Origin: Treponema sp. OMZ 790
GTDB lineage: Bacteria > Spirochaetota > Spirochaetia > Treponematales > Treponemataceae
Length of the DNA: 64,000 nucleotides
Assembly (NCBI RefSeq): GCF_024181285.1
Contig: NZ_CP051201.1
Coordinates: forward strand, 744,001 to 808,000
Reading direction: 5' to 3'
The position numbers and the translations under genes are program-made. Numbering within the stretch: position 1 is the stretch's first letter; each line of letters starts with the position of its first letter. Shown in pieces: positions 9,629 to 20,293 of this stretch. The notes beneath the pieces were generated by a model that made no database searches, had not been told where the DNA came from, and saw only the letters and a program-made list of their open reading frames with translations.

Positions 9629-10329
9629 AAAAAATAAAGAAGGTGATAATCTTAATTATAATATTTGTGATAACAGGCTGCGTTAATCCTTATAACCGGA
9701 TAAGGGATGGAGAAAGCGGAGCTTTTGAAGAAGGCAGTGAGCTTGAAGGAAATGAAGAAGAACAGGGAGGGACAAATCCGTTTGAAGATAAACTGTTTAT
9801 AAAAGAAGGAGAAAAAATAATATTAAAAACAAACAACTTAAAATACTGGGGAGTACGCGGTTATACGCTATGGAAATTTTTGGGAGAGGAAATAGATAAA
9901 AAAGAGCCGAGCATAAAGGTTATAAAACAAGAAGGGGCAAGTGAAGCCGGATACGGATTAGTGTGTTATAGTACAAAAACTGAAGCGGGACAGAAAAAGT
10001 ATAGTATGCTTGTAATATTGATACATACTGACGGAAAATATTCTGTAGGATATGTAGTAGACGGGTTATACAAACACATAGAGTGGAAAAAACAAAGTGA
10101 AAAATTAAATAAAGGGTATGGAGTAGAAAACATAATAAGCGTAAAGAAAGAAGGAAAAAAAATAGAAATATATTTTAACGATGAAAAGTATTCAGGAAAT
10201 CCGTCATATACGATAAACGATTCAAGCGAATATTTACTGGGGGAAGGGGAAGCCGGGTTAATAGGAGTAGTATCAGCGAAGGATAAATTTCCTGATGAGT
10301 TTGTCTGGATAGAATACAAGGTAAAGTAA
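9625..10329 (+). CDS. lipoprotein of the secretin-Rhs unit
   Basis: The protein has 234 residues with lipoprotein signal and lipobox VITGC, followed by an acidic linker (GAFEEGSELEGNEEEQGG). A beta-rich region follows (LKYWGVRGYTLWKFL, YSVGYVVDGLYKHIEW, GKKIEIYFNDEKYSGNP) resembling a concanavalin-like sandwich, though I cannot name a family. It overlaps the secretin stop by four bases and lies 45 bases before the Rhs gene. A truncated paralogue at 27339, again directly behind a secretin remnant, indicates the two genes travel together. It might act as a pilotin or a surface tether for the Rhs protein; neither is shown by the sequence. Confidence 0.75.
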   Translation: MKKIKKVIILIIIFVITGCVNPYNRIRDGESGAFEEGSELEGNEEEQGGTNPFEDKLFIKEGEKIILKTNNLKYWGVRGYTLWKFLGEEIDKKEPSIKVIKQEGASEAGYGLVCYSTKTEAGQKKYSMLVILIHTDGKYSVGYVVDGLYKHIEWKKQSEKLNKGYGVENIISVKKEGKKIEIYFNDEKYSGNPSYTINDSSEYLLGEGEAGLIGVVSAKDKFPDEFVWIEYKVK

Positions 10330-10374
10330 AGGATTTTAAATAAAGTCTTATAAAAAGAGTGGAGATAAAAGTAA

Positions 10375-13300
10375 ATGAAAAAGATAATAAAAGCAATAAA
10401 AGAAAAAGGCATTTCGATAGTATTATTTATAGTATACATGAGTGTAGGAGTATTGCCTGTAAACCTGTATGCGGCAGGAGCAGGAGAAGGACAGATAAAA
10501 ATAAAGAACAGTATTTTATTGGCAAGCAAGGTAATAGGAAAAGAAGGGGGCATAATTGAAGGGGAAGGAGTAAGATTTGAAGTACCAATAGGAGCCTTGG
10601 AAAAGGAAGTTGAAATAAAGATAAGCAGGTTAATAAGAGTAGAAGAAGGGGAAGTAAAAAACGTAACGGCAGGACTGGGCGGGTACAGGTTTGAGCCTGA
10701 GGGGCAAAAATTTAAAAAAGAATGTTTGATAAAAATGGCATATGATGAGCGTATAGAAGAAGAATATGCACAAGAGATATATACGTATTATTATAATAAA
10801 AGAAAGAAAGCATGGGAAGCGTTAAAAAGGAAGGGCGTAGATGTAGAAAAAAAGATAATAGAGTCTTACACAAATCATTTTACGGATATGATAAATGGGA
10901 CGTTAAGCTTACCTGAATCGCCCGGTCCTGTAAACATAAACTTAAACAGCATAAAAGAACTAAAAGCCGCGGATGCAGCAGGGGGGATAGAAAGAATAGA
11001 AGGATTAAAGGGGGTAAGTGAAGGAAGTGCCTCATTTAACATGAAACTGCAATTACCCGGCGGAGTAAGAGGGTTTACGCCTGAACTCGCGGTAAGCTAT
11101 TCAAGCGCAAGCGGGTACGGGTTATTGGGCAAAGGCTTTAGTTTAAGCGGAATAGAAAGCATAAGTATAGATACAAGATTGGGCTTACCTGAATATAACG
11201 GCAAAGACACGTATTTGATAAACGGAATAAAGGTAAGATATGAAGGAGGGAAGTGGAAGGAAGACAGGAAACAAAGCTATGCGGCAATAAGGAATGATTG
11301 GGCAGAAGGAAAGGGAAGCGGAAACTATTTTGAAATAAAAGAAAAAGACGGGAGTGTAAAGATATACGGAGCTAAGAATTGGAGCGGAGTGAGCGAAGAG
11401 AAAAAATACATATATTACTTGGATGAAAAAAGAGACAGCTTTGGGAATGTAATAGAGTATGTGTATGAGAAACAGAAAGATGAAGAAGGAGAAGAAGTAT
11501 TATTAAAAGAGATAGTGTATGGAAAAGAAAGAGAGAGGCGGATAAAGATAGAGTATGAGGGAAGAGAAGATGAGAGAGTAGAGGGAAGGGGAAAGTATTT
11601 AAAGAAAGAAAGTAAGAGGATAAGCGAGATAAGAAGTGAAGTTAGAGGGGAAGAAGTAAAAAGATATGAGTTTAAATATAAAGCGAATACCTTTTTAGAA
11701 AGCTTATTAGAGAGCATAGAAGTAAAGGGTCAAGGCAAAGAAGAAGGGGTGTACGCATACGGGTTTGAATACGAAGAAGCGGAAAAAGAAAGAGATGGAA
11801 GCATAAAGGCGTTTGGAGAAAGTGAAAGATGGTATAAAGAGACAAATATATTTGAACAAAGCAAAGGTGCCATAAGTGTATCTGAAGGCCATAATAGCGG
11901 CTCAAATTTTTCATGGTCAACAGGACTGGGGGTCGGACCTGCCGGAGGAGGATATGATATAAGAGGAACTTACGGACAGGGTTCATCGGATAGTGAAGGA
12001 GTTCGCAGTGCACAACAATGTATGGTAGACATCAATGGAGACGGGAAAGTTGATGTAGTAAGAATGGTGAAAAACGGAATTTCGGTTATGCTTAATAATG
12101 GACAAGGATTTGATGATGCAAAAATATGGAAAATAGATATTGATGGAATAGAAAAAGAAAATACATGGAATATGAGCTTAAGCCACAATGCATATATTGG
12201 AGCAGGAAGCCCTAAAGGAGGTGCTGCCGGTGTAACATATAGTAATACAGAGCAAATGAATGGTGTAAATCTTGAAACAAGTTTTATCGACATAGATGGA
12301 GATAGATTTTTAGATATAGCATTAATAGGAAAAAAATACTATTTAAAAAATACGGGCAGCGGATTTGAAGTGAAACCGTTTGCTAATATAAAGAATTTAA
12401 GAACTTCATCATTGAGTTATAATGATGAAGATGTGAAAAAATATAATGCTATTTATCATCAACAAAATCCGTTTAGACAATGGAGAAGCAAATATGGAGG
12501 AGAAGTAAGAATAGACGGATTAGCTGTATTAGAAGAATCAAATAAAAATAAGAATGGAGTTGAATTAAAAATATATAGTGGAAATACACTATTGATAGAG
12601 GATAGAATATATGATGAAAAAAGAAATGGAAAGCAAAATACAAAAGTGAGGATAAATGATGGAGATAGTTTATTTTTTGTTCCATATGGCAATTGTAATA
12701 TGGGAGGCCAACTAATAAATTGGAATATAAAATTAAAATATGAAAAAATAAAGCCTTTTAATGATATGAACAAAAAAATAAGCTGGAGAATTGAAAATGG
12801 AGAAGTTTTTTTTGCAAATGAATTAAAAATTATTAGAACTAAAGATGGAAGTAATATAAAAAAAGACTATGAAAATATTTTAAATGAAGGAGTTAATGGG
12901 ACTACTGACGATGTAAGAAAAAAAACAGCCGCAGAATATATGATTGCAAAAAGAAATTTTTTGCCGATAATAATAGATAAAGAAAAAATAAAAATATTGT
13001 TAGAAGCTGACGGGTATGAGAGTGAAGAAAATCAAAATGAAATAAAAAAAACGATTGGGCAAATGTATAAATATGATATTAGCAAAGAACAATATATATT
13101 GCTTGATGAAGATTTGAGAAAAAGTAAAGTAGTTGTCTCGACAAATGAATTTGATGAAAACGAAAAAAAATTAAAAAATATTTTGAAATCTATTGACATT
13201 AATAAAATTAAGAAACTTTTGGTTTACGAAAATAAGTATATAATAAAAGAAGCCAAGAAAAGAATATTTATGAATGACGGTTTTTTCACAGGGGAAGAGT

Positions 13301-16300
13301 GGATTGGAAGCCGTGATAATAAAAATAGAGAAATAGGAATTGAGCGAATTGGGTATATAGGTTGTGAGAATAACATCTACTTGGATAAATTGAATAATAA
13401 AAATCTTATATTGAAAGGAAATGATGTATATTTAGGAAAAGAAAAAATAGGTCAAGCAGAAATAAAAAAAGGATATAGGACTATAACAGTACTGTTTAAA
13501 ATAAAAGATAGCGGTAGCTATGCAGAGTATGAGTGTTGTAATTATCAACCAAAAGGTTTTAAACTGGGGAAAAATGAAATAGAAAAAATATTTGAATATA
13601 AACAAAAAGAAAAAGAATATAATACAAATAACAGTAGGTGGCATTCGATAAATGAAAAATTATATTCTAGATTAGTAAATACAGCGGTACGAGAAATAGG
13701 CGAAGATGGACAAAACTTCCTTAGTAGTATATACATTGTAGGTTTTAATAGTTATAATCTTAAATCTCAGTTGAATGATGAAGAAATTGCAAAGTTAAAT
13801 AGAATATTAAAACTTTTTGGTGAAGTTGAATATGCAGAAAGTCTTGGATATGAATATGATGAAATTAACAAAACCTATAATCTTAAAGATAGTGAATATT
13901 TAAATCTAGTGGAAGCTGTCTTATTAGAACAATTGAATGAAGCTCAACGAAGAGATGAAATATTAAAATATGAGAATCTTGAAAAAAAAGTGGAAAATGA
14001 GATGCTCGGTCGGTATGAAAAAATAAAGAGAAAAATAAGGTATAATCATAATGATGAATATATGGTAATGAATGATGGTATAAATGATTATATAAAGATA
14101 CCTATATTTGAAAAAAATAAATTTGAATACATAAAAATCGATATAGAAAATTGGGACAGCGGAAGAGACTATGTAGGGAAGGATGTGCGTGATGATATTA
14201 TATCTTATACAACCGAATCAGAGGTGGAATTAGCGGTTACTGTGGAAGAAGATGGACTGTTAAAAGAAAAAAAGCAAAAAGAAATAGTAAAGTCCATAAA
14301 CAAAGTTTACACTGAGGAAATTCTGGCAGGCGGGTATAACCAATGGTTCTATGGAGTTTGGATGTATAATCAAACAGAACCGAAATATGAATTTGCCGAG
14401 AAAAAATTAAAACCCGATTTTAATAAAACCGATATAGACGAATTTAAAAAGAATATACAAAGAAAAAATTCGAATAAAGAAGAAGCAATGAAAAATGTTG
14501 ATGACAAATATGCTTTATTCTACTATCCTTTGATGTTAAACCAGCAGATTCTTAATAGTGAAGGCGAATATGAAAATATAACGAGAGAAAATGAAATAGA
14601 TGTACAGATAGATGATTCATGTTATGTAGGAAGAATAACTGAAGATATATTGGTAGGTAAAAATGAAGTAAAAACATATGCACCTTTTATCAATAAAGAT
14701 ATGATATTTATTAATAGAGCCGGAGGTGTACATTATTATAAAATAATTGATAAACTAAAACAAGTCTCTAATGAATGTATCTTAATAAAATCATCCGGAA
14801 GCATAAATAAAGAGCATTCTTTTGCCAACTCATTTAATTTTGAAAAAATAGAAGATAAGCTTGGTATTAACATTGTAGAAAAATTTAAAAAAGATCTGTT
14901 TAGTTTGGCAAAAAAAATGTTTGAGAAAATATTACGAAAACTTTTAAGTAATTTTAGTTTTAGCTTTTCAAACGGAAAAACAAGTACAGGAATATTACTT
15001 ACCGATTTTGATGGAAACGGCACTGCCGATTTTATAAAATCGAGTCATGACGGGCAGCGAGGTGTTTTTGTAAATTTAAATTTTGCAGAAAATTTTAGTG
15101 AAGCATATAAAGTAGAAAATTTAAACGCTATTACAGAGAGTGAAGATGAAAGTAAAACTTATGGAAGCGGAATAAGCCGCAGCGGTTCAGTAAAAAAAAT
15201 ATATGATTCAAACGGAAAAGTATTGACTTCAATACCTTTATCCGGAAGCGTTGGAGGCGGATTTAGTTTTAGTCATGGAGGAAGTTGTGATAAATTATCG
15301 TTTATCGATATAAATGGAGACGGATTGCCTGATAGTATTGGAGAAAATAATACATACTTGAATGTAGGAGATAGAGTTATTGAATATAACGGTCTTAATA
15401 CGAATTTAGAGAAACGAGATTCATATACTCTTTCAGGTTCATTTAATATCGGTGCAGGATCCGAGCTTTCAGGCGAAGGAAAAACAGCTATTGCTTCTTT
15501 AAATGCTTCAGCATCCATAAGTTATTCGGGCTCGTATAACCTTGTAACACAAAGGCTTGTTAATTTGCGAAGCGGATATGTAGATGCAATAAGTGCAGGA
15601 AAAGATGAGGCTTATCTTCACCTTAATACCGGCGGAAAATTTGTAGATAAGAGAATTAAGATAAAGCTTCCTAAATGGAATTATACTACGCAAGAAGGCG
15701 CCAATATATTTTATCTGATTGATGGAAACGTTTTCATTTCGTTTCTTAATAATTTTAAATTTTTGCGAAAAATAAACTTACAACATGTTGAATCTGCATT
15801 TACAAGCAGTGGTTTATCACTGAACCCTTTAAGTTTTAAACTTTTGCAAAATATAAATTCCATAGGACTTTCATCATCCGTAACCTTGTCCGGAAGTATA
15901 GGAGGAGGAGCGACTACAAATATTCCGATTCCGATCGTTAAAGTACAGTTTAATATTCCGGCTGTTTTAGGTAAAGGTTTTATGGCTTCCGGCTTAATTT
16001 CCGGTGTAAATGTTTCAATGCTTGACATAGACGGTGACGGTTTAGCTGACCGAGTATTGAGAATACCCGGAAGTAACGGAGCCGTATACGTCCAGCGCAA
16101 CCTTTTAGGCAAGGTAGGCTTACTAAAAAAGATAAAGTTACCCCAAGGCGGAAGCTACGAATTAAAATATGAGAGGGTAGGAAACACGGTAGAGCTGCCC
16201 CAAAGTAAATACGTATTAAGTGAAGTAACTGCAAAATCGGGATTAAAAAGTAAAACGGGTAACAGCCAAGAGTATACAACCTACTACACCTACGAAGACG

Positions 16301-19300
16301 GCTATTATAACAGAATAGAAAAAGAATTCTACGGTTTTAAAACGGTAAAAAGTAAAAACGCAATAGGGACAGTAACTGAAACAGAGTATTATATAGACTT
16401 TTACTACCGTAAAGGCATGGTAAAACGCGAAATAATAAAAAACGGAAACAGAGTATACTCAATAAAAGAATACGAGATAGACACAGCACCCCATGCAAGA
16501 ATAAAAAAAGAAACTAACACAATACGAGAAAACTACAACGAAATAAAAACCGAAAGCGAATACGAGTACGACAAATACGGAAACGTAACAAAACTTTACG
16601 ATAAGGGAGAGGTAACAAACACAAATGATGATATCATAGCGGAAATAACATATTGGAAGGGGGCGAGTGAAGAGAAATACTTTAAAGCACACCCTGAGAA
16701 AATACAAGTCTTACACGGAAAGACGGGAACTCTTTTACGTAAACGGGAGGGTGCATACGACAGCAGAACAGGCGCCTTAACGGAATTAAAACAATACACG
16801 TCGCATGGAGCATATCTTGTAAACCGCATAGAATGGACAGAGGACGGAAACGTAAAAACAGTAACAAGCCCGACAGGTAAAAGAGCCGAATACAAATACC
16901 TTGACTGCATATATCCTATCGAAATAAAAGAGATAAGCTCTAAAGGAGATAAATCTTACACAAGTAAAATAGAATGGGATCGTATTTTAGGAGTAAAACT
17001 AAAAGAAACGGATGCGGCAAACAATACAATGAGCTATAAGTACGACAACTTTGGGCGAGTAACCGAGGTGAGAAGCCCCTACGACTTTGAAAGAGACAAA
17101 GACACCGAAAAATCATCGGACCAGGAAAACTCCTTATGCAAAATACACATACATTACTCCAAAAGATTCCTTTGGTACACCGTAACCGAAAACAAAATAA
17201 GCACCGAAGCCGAAGACAGCGGTGTAATGAAGACGATTGTAATTCACGACGGTCTGGGACGCATAAGCTACACAGCCAAAGAAGGAGAAGTGTACATTGA
17301 CGGAACGAATGATCAAACCCAAACGGGCTGGAACATCTCAAGTGTAATCAACTACGACAAGGCAGGACGAAAGACGGAAGAAGGAATGCCATTCTTTTAC
17401 GGAGGAAACTTAGAAAGCGATTTAAAAAACGCCTTATCGTATCAGGCAATAGAACAGTTTTATGAATTAAATAATTTCACAACGATAAGAAACGGAACAA
17501 AATACGAATATGACGACATAGACCGAAACATATTAACGGTTTTACCTGACGGGAACACACAAAAAACCGAATACTCGATAGATTCTTCGCTTCAAATAAC
17601 AAGGGCAACAGACCCGAAAGAAAACATAAGCATAAGCAAAAAAGACGCAAGAGGAAACATAAGGGAAGTAGAGAGGCAAGATAAAAACAACACTCTTCTT
17701 ACCAAAGCCCGATACGAATACTCTGTCCTCGGAGAAATGCTGCGAGCATACGACGCAAAGGAAAACCTTTTATCGGTAAGCTATGACTTGCTTGGAAGAA
17801 GAACCGCATTAGAAAGCAAGGATACAGGCAAAAAAGAATGGATATACGATGAGAAAGGAAGGCTGCAAGCAGAAACGGATTCGGTATTAAAAAACAAAGC
17901 TGCCGAAATAAGATACGAGTATGACGGCTTTGACCGCATAATAAAGATCGACTATCCTTTTAGCCCGGACATAGAATACGAATACGGAGAGCCCGGACAA
18001 AATGGTGCAGGTCAAGTAACTTACAAAAAAGATGAAACGGGAGAAACGCACTATACTTACGGAAACTTAAACGAAGTAATAAAAGAGAGTAGAACAATCA
18101 ACCGCTATGGAGCGGGAACTAATCCTGAAACAGCCTCTTTTGAATACCGCTCGGATTACCTTGGGCGAATGCAGAGTATGAAATACCCTGACGGGGAAAC
18201 TATAACCTACACCTACGATAAAGGCGGACAGCTAAAGGGCGTAAGCGGAGAAAAAACTACAAACAAGGGTAGCATAAAATACTCCTACGTCGATAAAATA
18301 ATTTATGACGAACACGCACAACGAATGTATATAAAATACGGCAACGGCGTAGAAACACGGTACAAATATGATGAAAAACGAAGATGGCTTGACTCGATAG
18401 AAACCAAAAACGTACAAACCCAAGACGTCTTCCAAAAAATAAAGTACTCCTTTGACCCTGTAGGAAATGTATTAGGCTATGCAAACGACGCAACTACCTA
18501 CGAAACACAACAAACATATTCTTACGACAACTTGTACCAACTGATAAGCGTAGAAGGAACAAGCAACCAATACAAGGGTAAAAAGAGCTTCGGTATGACA
18601 CCGGTAAGTATTGCAAAATATAAACAAACATTCAGCTTTGACGCTATAGGCAATATGAAAGAAAAATTAAGCACCACCAACATACCCGGCTCTCAAGGGA
18701 ACTCGTATCCAAAAGCAGAACTTGACTATGACCTGAATTACGAATACGACCCGGCTTATGCACATCGTTTAATCCATGCAGGCACCCGCTATTACCGCTA
18801 CGACGCCAACGGCAACATCACTGCCGAAAAAGACGGCCCCTTTACCGATGAAGAAGAATTTGCATTTACATACTCATATTTTGAAAATGAAGATGTCTAC
18901 GGTGCCGATTACGGCTTCGGCCTTGATGCTCCGAAAGAAACCGAGCAGGCAAACCTGCAAGACCTCTTTGCTTATAGGCGGAACTACACATGGAATGAAC
19001 GGAACCTCTTAACAAAATCAAGCGACCGCAACTTTACCGTACACTACCGTTATGGCGAAGACGGACAGCGGGCCCTTAAATACACCGACGAGGGAAGAAG
19101 TGAAACCTTATACTTCAATAACTTCTTTACGATACATATTCCAACCCAAGATCAGAACAACCCGCAAGGCTTGCGGGTGCATAAACATATCTTTGTTGGT
19201 AACTCACGCCTTGTAACCGCAATGACACATACCGATAACAGTGGAGACAACGAAGAGCAAAAAGCAAAACGATACTACTATCATAGCGACCACTTAGGCA

Positions 19301-20184
19301 GCGCACAGTTCGTAACCGACTGGCGCGGTAGACAGTACGAGCATATAGAATACACACCCTACGGCGAATTGTGGATAGAAGAGGTAGCTGCAGGCCTCGA
19401 CAAACTGCCGTTCAGGTTTACGGGGAAAGAGCTGGATGAGGAGACAGGACTGTACTATTACGGAGCGCGGTACTTAGATCCGAAGTATTCGAGGTGGTTA
19501 AGCGGGGATCCGGCGTTAAATGATTATATACCAAAAGCACCGATAAATGACGAGGCAAAAAAGCATAACGAGAATTTACCCGGAATGGGCGGGGTGTTTA
19601 ATACCGTCAATCTTCACGTTTATCATTATGCGGGGAATAATCCGATTAAGTATACCGATCCGGATGGAAAGCAAATAGTTATTCCATTACCTATCCCTAT
19701 ACCAATTCCTTTGACTATTCCTAAGCCATTTATTGGCCCTGTCGATATTTTTACTCCTATTTTTATAAACCCTGATAATGGTATATATAAATTGAATATT
19801 GATAATAATCTAGATTGGCATTATGCTCCTAAAGGTCCTGACAAGTCTGATCCAAATTCAAATCCATTAGGACCTGATTGGGAGAAAAAGCCTGGAACCG
19901 AGAAAGATAAAACCGGAAAACATATATATTTTAGAAATAAAAAAACAGGAGAAGAAGTTAGATGGGATTGGGGCAAAGGTGATGGTGAAGGCCATTGGCA
20001 CAGAATCAACCTTGATAAGTCAACCCAAAAAAAGTTTCCTTATCTTGATCCTAATGGTAAACCTGTAAAAAAAGATAGTCCTGACGGACATATAAAACCT
20101 AATCCGAGAACTGTACCAGATACATTCTTATATAATATACCGATGGCTAAGAAGTTTAATGACCTTTTAAGAAATATATGTTAA
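10375..20184 (+). CDS. giant ZU5-SpvB-VCBS-Rhs/YD-repeat polymorphic toxin
   Basis: The protein has 3269 residues. It starts with a signal-like hydrophobic N-terminus (about 1-35). A ZU5-type domain covers about 44-135 (GGIIEGEGVRFEVPIGALE). An SpvB/TcdB-like domain starts near 190 (FTPELAVSYSSASGYG, LGKGFSLSG). FG-GAP/VCBS calcium-type motifs lie near 552 (DINGDGKVDVV), 640, 1544, 1645 and 1885 (DIDGDGLADRV). A lysine-rich AT-rich insertion spans about 680-1530. YD repeats run from about 2080 into the Rhs core (YYYHSDHLGSAQFVTDW, LYYYGARYLDPKYSRWLSGDP near 3029). The pre-toxin motif NNPIKYTDPDG ends at 3097. The last 172 residues are a distinct domain with a Pro-Ile hinge and a polar W/H-rich part (HIYFRNKKTGEEVRWDW, EGHWHRINLDK), perhaps a nuclease but unassigned. 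The start has GGAG 10 bases upstream. The layout resembles TcB/TcC toxins, with the Rhs shell enclosing the tip. Confidence 0.9.
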   Translation: MKKIIKAIKEKGISIVLFIVYMSVGVLPVNLYAAGAGEGQIKIKNSILLASKVIGKEGGIIEGEGVRFEVPIGALEKEVEIKISRLIRVEEGEVKNVTAGLGGYRFEPEGQKFKKECLIKMAYDERIEEEYAQEIYTYYYNKRKKAWEALKRKGVDVEKKIIESYTNHFTDMINGTLSLPESPGPVNINLNSIKELKAADAAGGIERIEGLKGVSEGSASFNMKLQLPGGVRGFTPELAVSYSSASGYGLLGKGFSLSGIESISIDTRLGLPEYNGKDTYLINGIKVRYEGGKWKEDRKQSYAAIRNDWAEGKGSGNYFEIKEKDGSVKIYGAKNWSGVSEEKKYIYYLDEKRDSFGNVIEYVYEKQKDEEGEEVLLKEIVYGKERERRIKIEYEGREDERVEGRGKYLKKESKRISEIRSEVRGEEVKRYEFKYKANTFLESLLESIEVKGQGKEEGVYAYGFEYEEAEKERDGSIKAFGESERWYKETNIFEQSKGAISVSEGHNSGSNFSWSTGLGVGPAGGGYDIRGTYGQGSSDSEGVRSAQQCMVDINGDGKVDVVRMVKNGISVMLNNGQGFDDAKIWKIDIDGIEKENTWNMSLSHNAYIGAGSPKGGAAGVTYSNTEQMNGVNLETSFIDIDGDRFLDIALIGKKYYLKNTGSGFEVKPFANIKNLRTSSLSYNDEDVKKYNAIYHQQNPFRQWRSKYGGEVRIDGLAVLEESNKNKNGVELKIYSGNTLLIEDRIYDEKRNGKQNTKVRINDGDSLFFVPYGNCNMGGQLINWNIKLKYEKIKPFNDMNKKISWRIENGEVFFANELKIIRTKDGSNIKKDYENILNEGVNGTTDDVRKKTAAEYMIAKRNFLPIIIDKEKIKILLEADGYESEENQNEIKKTIGQMYKYDISKEQYILLDEDLRKSKVVVSTNEFDENEKKLKNILKSIDINKIKKLLVYENKYIIKEAKKRIFMNDGFFTGEEWIGSRDNKNREIGIERIGYIGCENNIYLDKLNNKNLILKGNDVYLGKEKIGQAEIKKGYRTITVLFKIKDSGSYAEYECCNYQPKGFKLGKNEIEKIFEYKQKEKEYNTNNSRWHSINEKLYSRLVNTAVREIGEDGQNFLSSIYIVGFNSYNLKSQLNDEEIAKLNRILKLFGEVEYAESLGYEYDEINKTYNLKDSEYLNLVEAVLLEQLNEAQRRDEILKYENLEKKVENEMLGRYEKIKRKIRYNHNDEYMVMNDGINDYIKIPIFEKNKFEYIKIDIENWDSGRDYVGKDVRDDIISYTTESEVELAVTVEEDGLLKEKKQKEIVKSINKVYTEEILAGGYNQWFYGVWMYNQTEPKYEFAEKKLKPDFNKTDIDEFKKNIQRKNSNKEEAMKNVDDKYALFYYPLMLNQQILNSEGEYENITRENEIDVQIDDSCYVGRITEDILVGKNEVKTYAPFINKDMIFINRAGGVHYYKIIDKLKQVSNECILIKSSGSINKEHSFANSFNFEKIEDKLGINIVEKFKKDLFSLAKKMFEKILRKLLSNFSFSFSNGKTSTGILLTDFDGNGTADFIKSSHDGQRGVFVNLNFAENFSEAYKVENLNAITESEDESKTYGSGISRSGSVKKIYDSNGKVLTSIPLSGSVGGGFSFSHGGSCDKLSFIDINGDGLPDSIGENNTYLNVGDRVIEYNGLNTNLEKRDSYTLSGSFNIGAGSELSGEGKTAIASLNASASISYSGSYNLVTQRLVNLRSGYVDAISAGKDEAYLHLNTGGKFVDKRIKIKLPKWNYTTQEGANIFYLIDGNVFISFLNNFKFLRKINLQHVESAFTSSGLSLNPLSFKLLQNINSIGLSSSVTLSGSIGGGATTNIPIPIVKVQFNIPAVLGKGFMASGLISGVNVSMLDIDGDGLADRVLRIPGSNGAVYVQRNLLGKVGLLKKIKLPQGGSYELKYERVGNTVELPQSKYVLSEVTAKSGLKSKTGNSQEYTTYYTYEDGYYNRIEKEFYGFKTVKSKNAIGTVTETEYYIDFYYRKGMVKREIIKNGNRVYSIKEYEIDTAPHARIKKETNTIRENYNEIKTESEYEYDKYGNVTKLYDKGEVTNTNDDIIAEITYWKGASEEKYFKAHPEKIQVLHGKTGTLLRKREGAYDSRTGALTELKQYTSHGAYLVNRIEWTEDGNVKTVTSPTGKRAEYKYLDCIYPIEIKEISSKGDKSYTSKIEWDRILGVKLKETDAANNTMSYKYDNFGRVTEVRSPYDFERDKDTEKSSDQENSLCKIHIHYSKRFLWYTVTENKISTEAEDSGVMKTIVIHDGLGRISYTAKEGEVYIDGTNDQTQTGWNISSVINYDKAGRKTEEGMPFFYGGNLESDLKNALSYQAIEQFYELNNFTTIRNGTKYEYDDIDRNILTVLPDGNTQKTEYSIDSSLQITRATDPKENISISKKDARGNIREVERQDKNNTLLTKARYEYSVLGEMLRAYDAKENLLSVSYDLLGRRTALESKDTGKKEWIYDEKGRLQAETDSVLKNKAAEIRYEYDGFDRIIKIDYPFSPDIEYEYGEPGQNGAGQVTYKKDETGETHYTYGNLNEVIKESRTINRYGAGTNPETASFEYRSDYLGRMQSMKYPDGETITYTYDKGGQLKGVSGEKTTNKGSIKYSYVDKIIYDEHAQRMYIKYGNGVETRYKYDEKRRWLDSIETKNVQTQDVFQKIKYSFDPVGNVLGYANDATTYETQQTYSYDNLYQLISVEGTSNQYKGKKSFGMTPVSIAKYKQTFSFDAIGNMKEKLSTTNIPGSQGNSYPKAELDYDLNYEYDPAYAHRLIHAGTRYYRYDANGNITAEKDGPFTDEEEFAFTYSYFENEDVYGADYGFGLDAPKETEQANLQDLFAYRRNYTWNERNLLTKSSDRNFTVHYRYGEDGQRALKYTDEGRSETLYFNNFFTIHIPTQDQNNPQGLRVHKHIFVGNSRLVTAMTHTDNSGDNEEQKAKRYYYHSDHLGSAQFVTDWRGRQYEHIEYTPYGELWIEEVAAGLDKLPFRFTGKELDEETGLYYYGARYLDPKYSRWLSGDPALNDYIPKAPINDEAKKHNENLPGMGGVFNTVNLHVYHYAGNNPIKYTDPDGKQIVIPLPIPIPIPLTIPKPFIGPVDIFTPIFINPDNGIYKLNIDNNLDWHYAPKGPDKSDPNSNPLGPDWEKKPGTEKDKTGKHIYFRNKKTGEEVRWDWGKGDGEGHWHRINLDKSTQKKFPYLDPNGKPVKKDSPDGHIKPNPRTVPDTFLYNIPMAKKFNDLLRNIC

Positions 20185-20231
20185 GATTATGTATAATGTC
20201 TGTAAATATAGTCATTTTATTGATGAGGTAT

Positions 20232-20268
20232 CTTCTAAAAATCTAACGAGATTTTAGAGGCGTTTTTA
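20232..20268 (+). terminator. weak intrinsic terminator or attenuator between toxin and immunity gene
   Basis: An imperfect hairpin (TTCTAAAAATCT, loop AACG, AGATTTTAGAGG) is followed by GCGTTTTTA. It lies between the giant Rhs gene and its downstream gene and may lower read-through. Confidence 0.45.
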
Positions 20269-20293
20269 TATATTATTATTTTGGAGGATAGAT

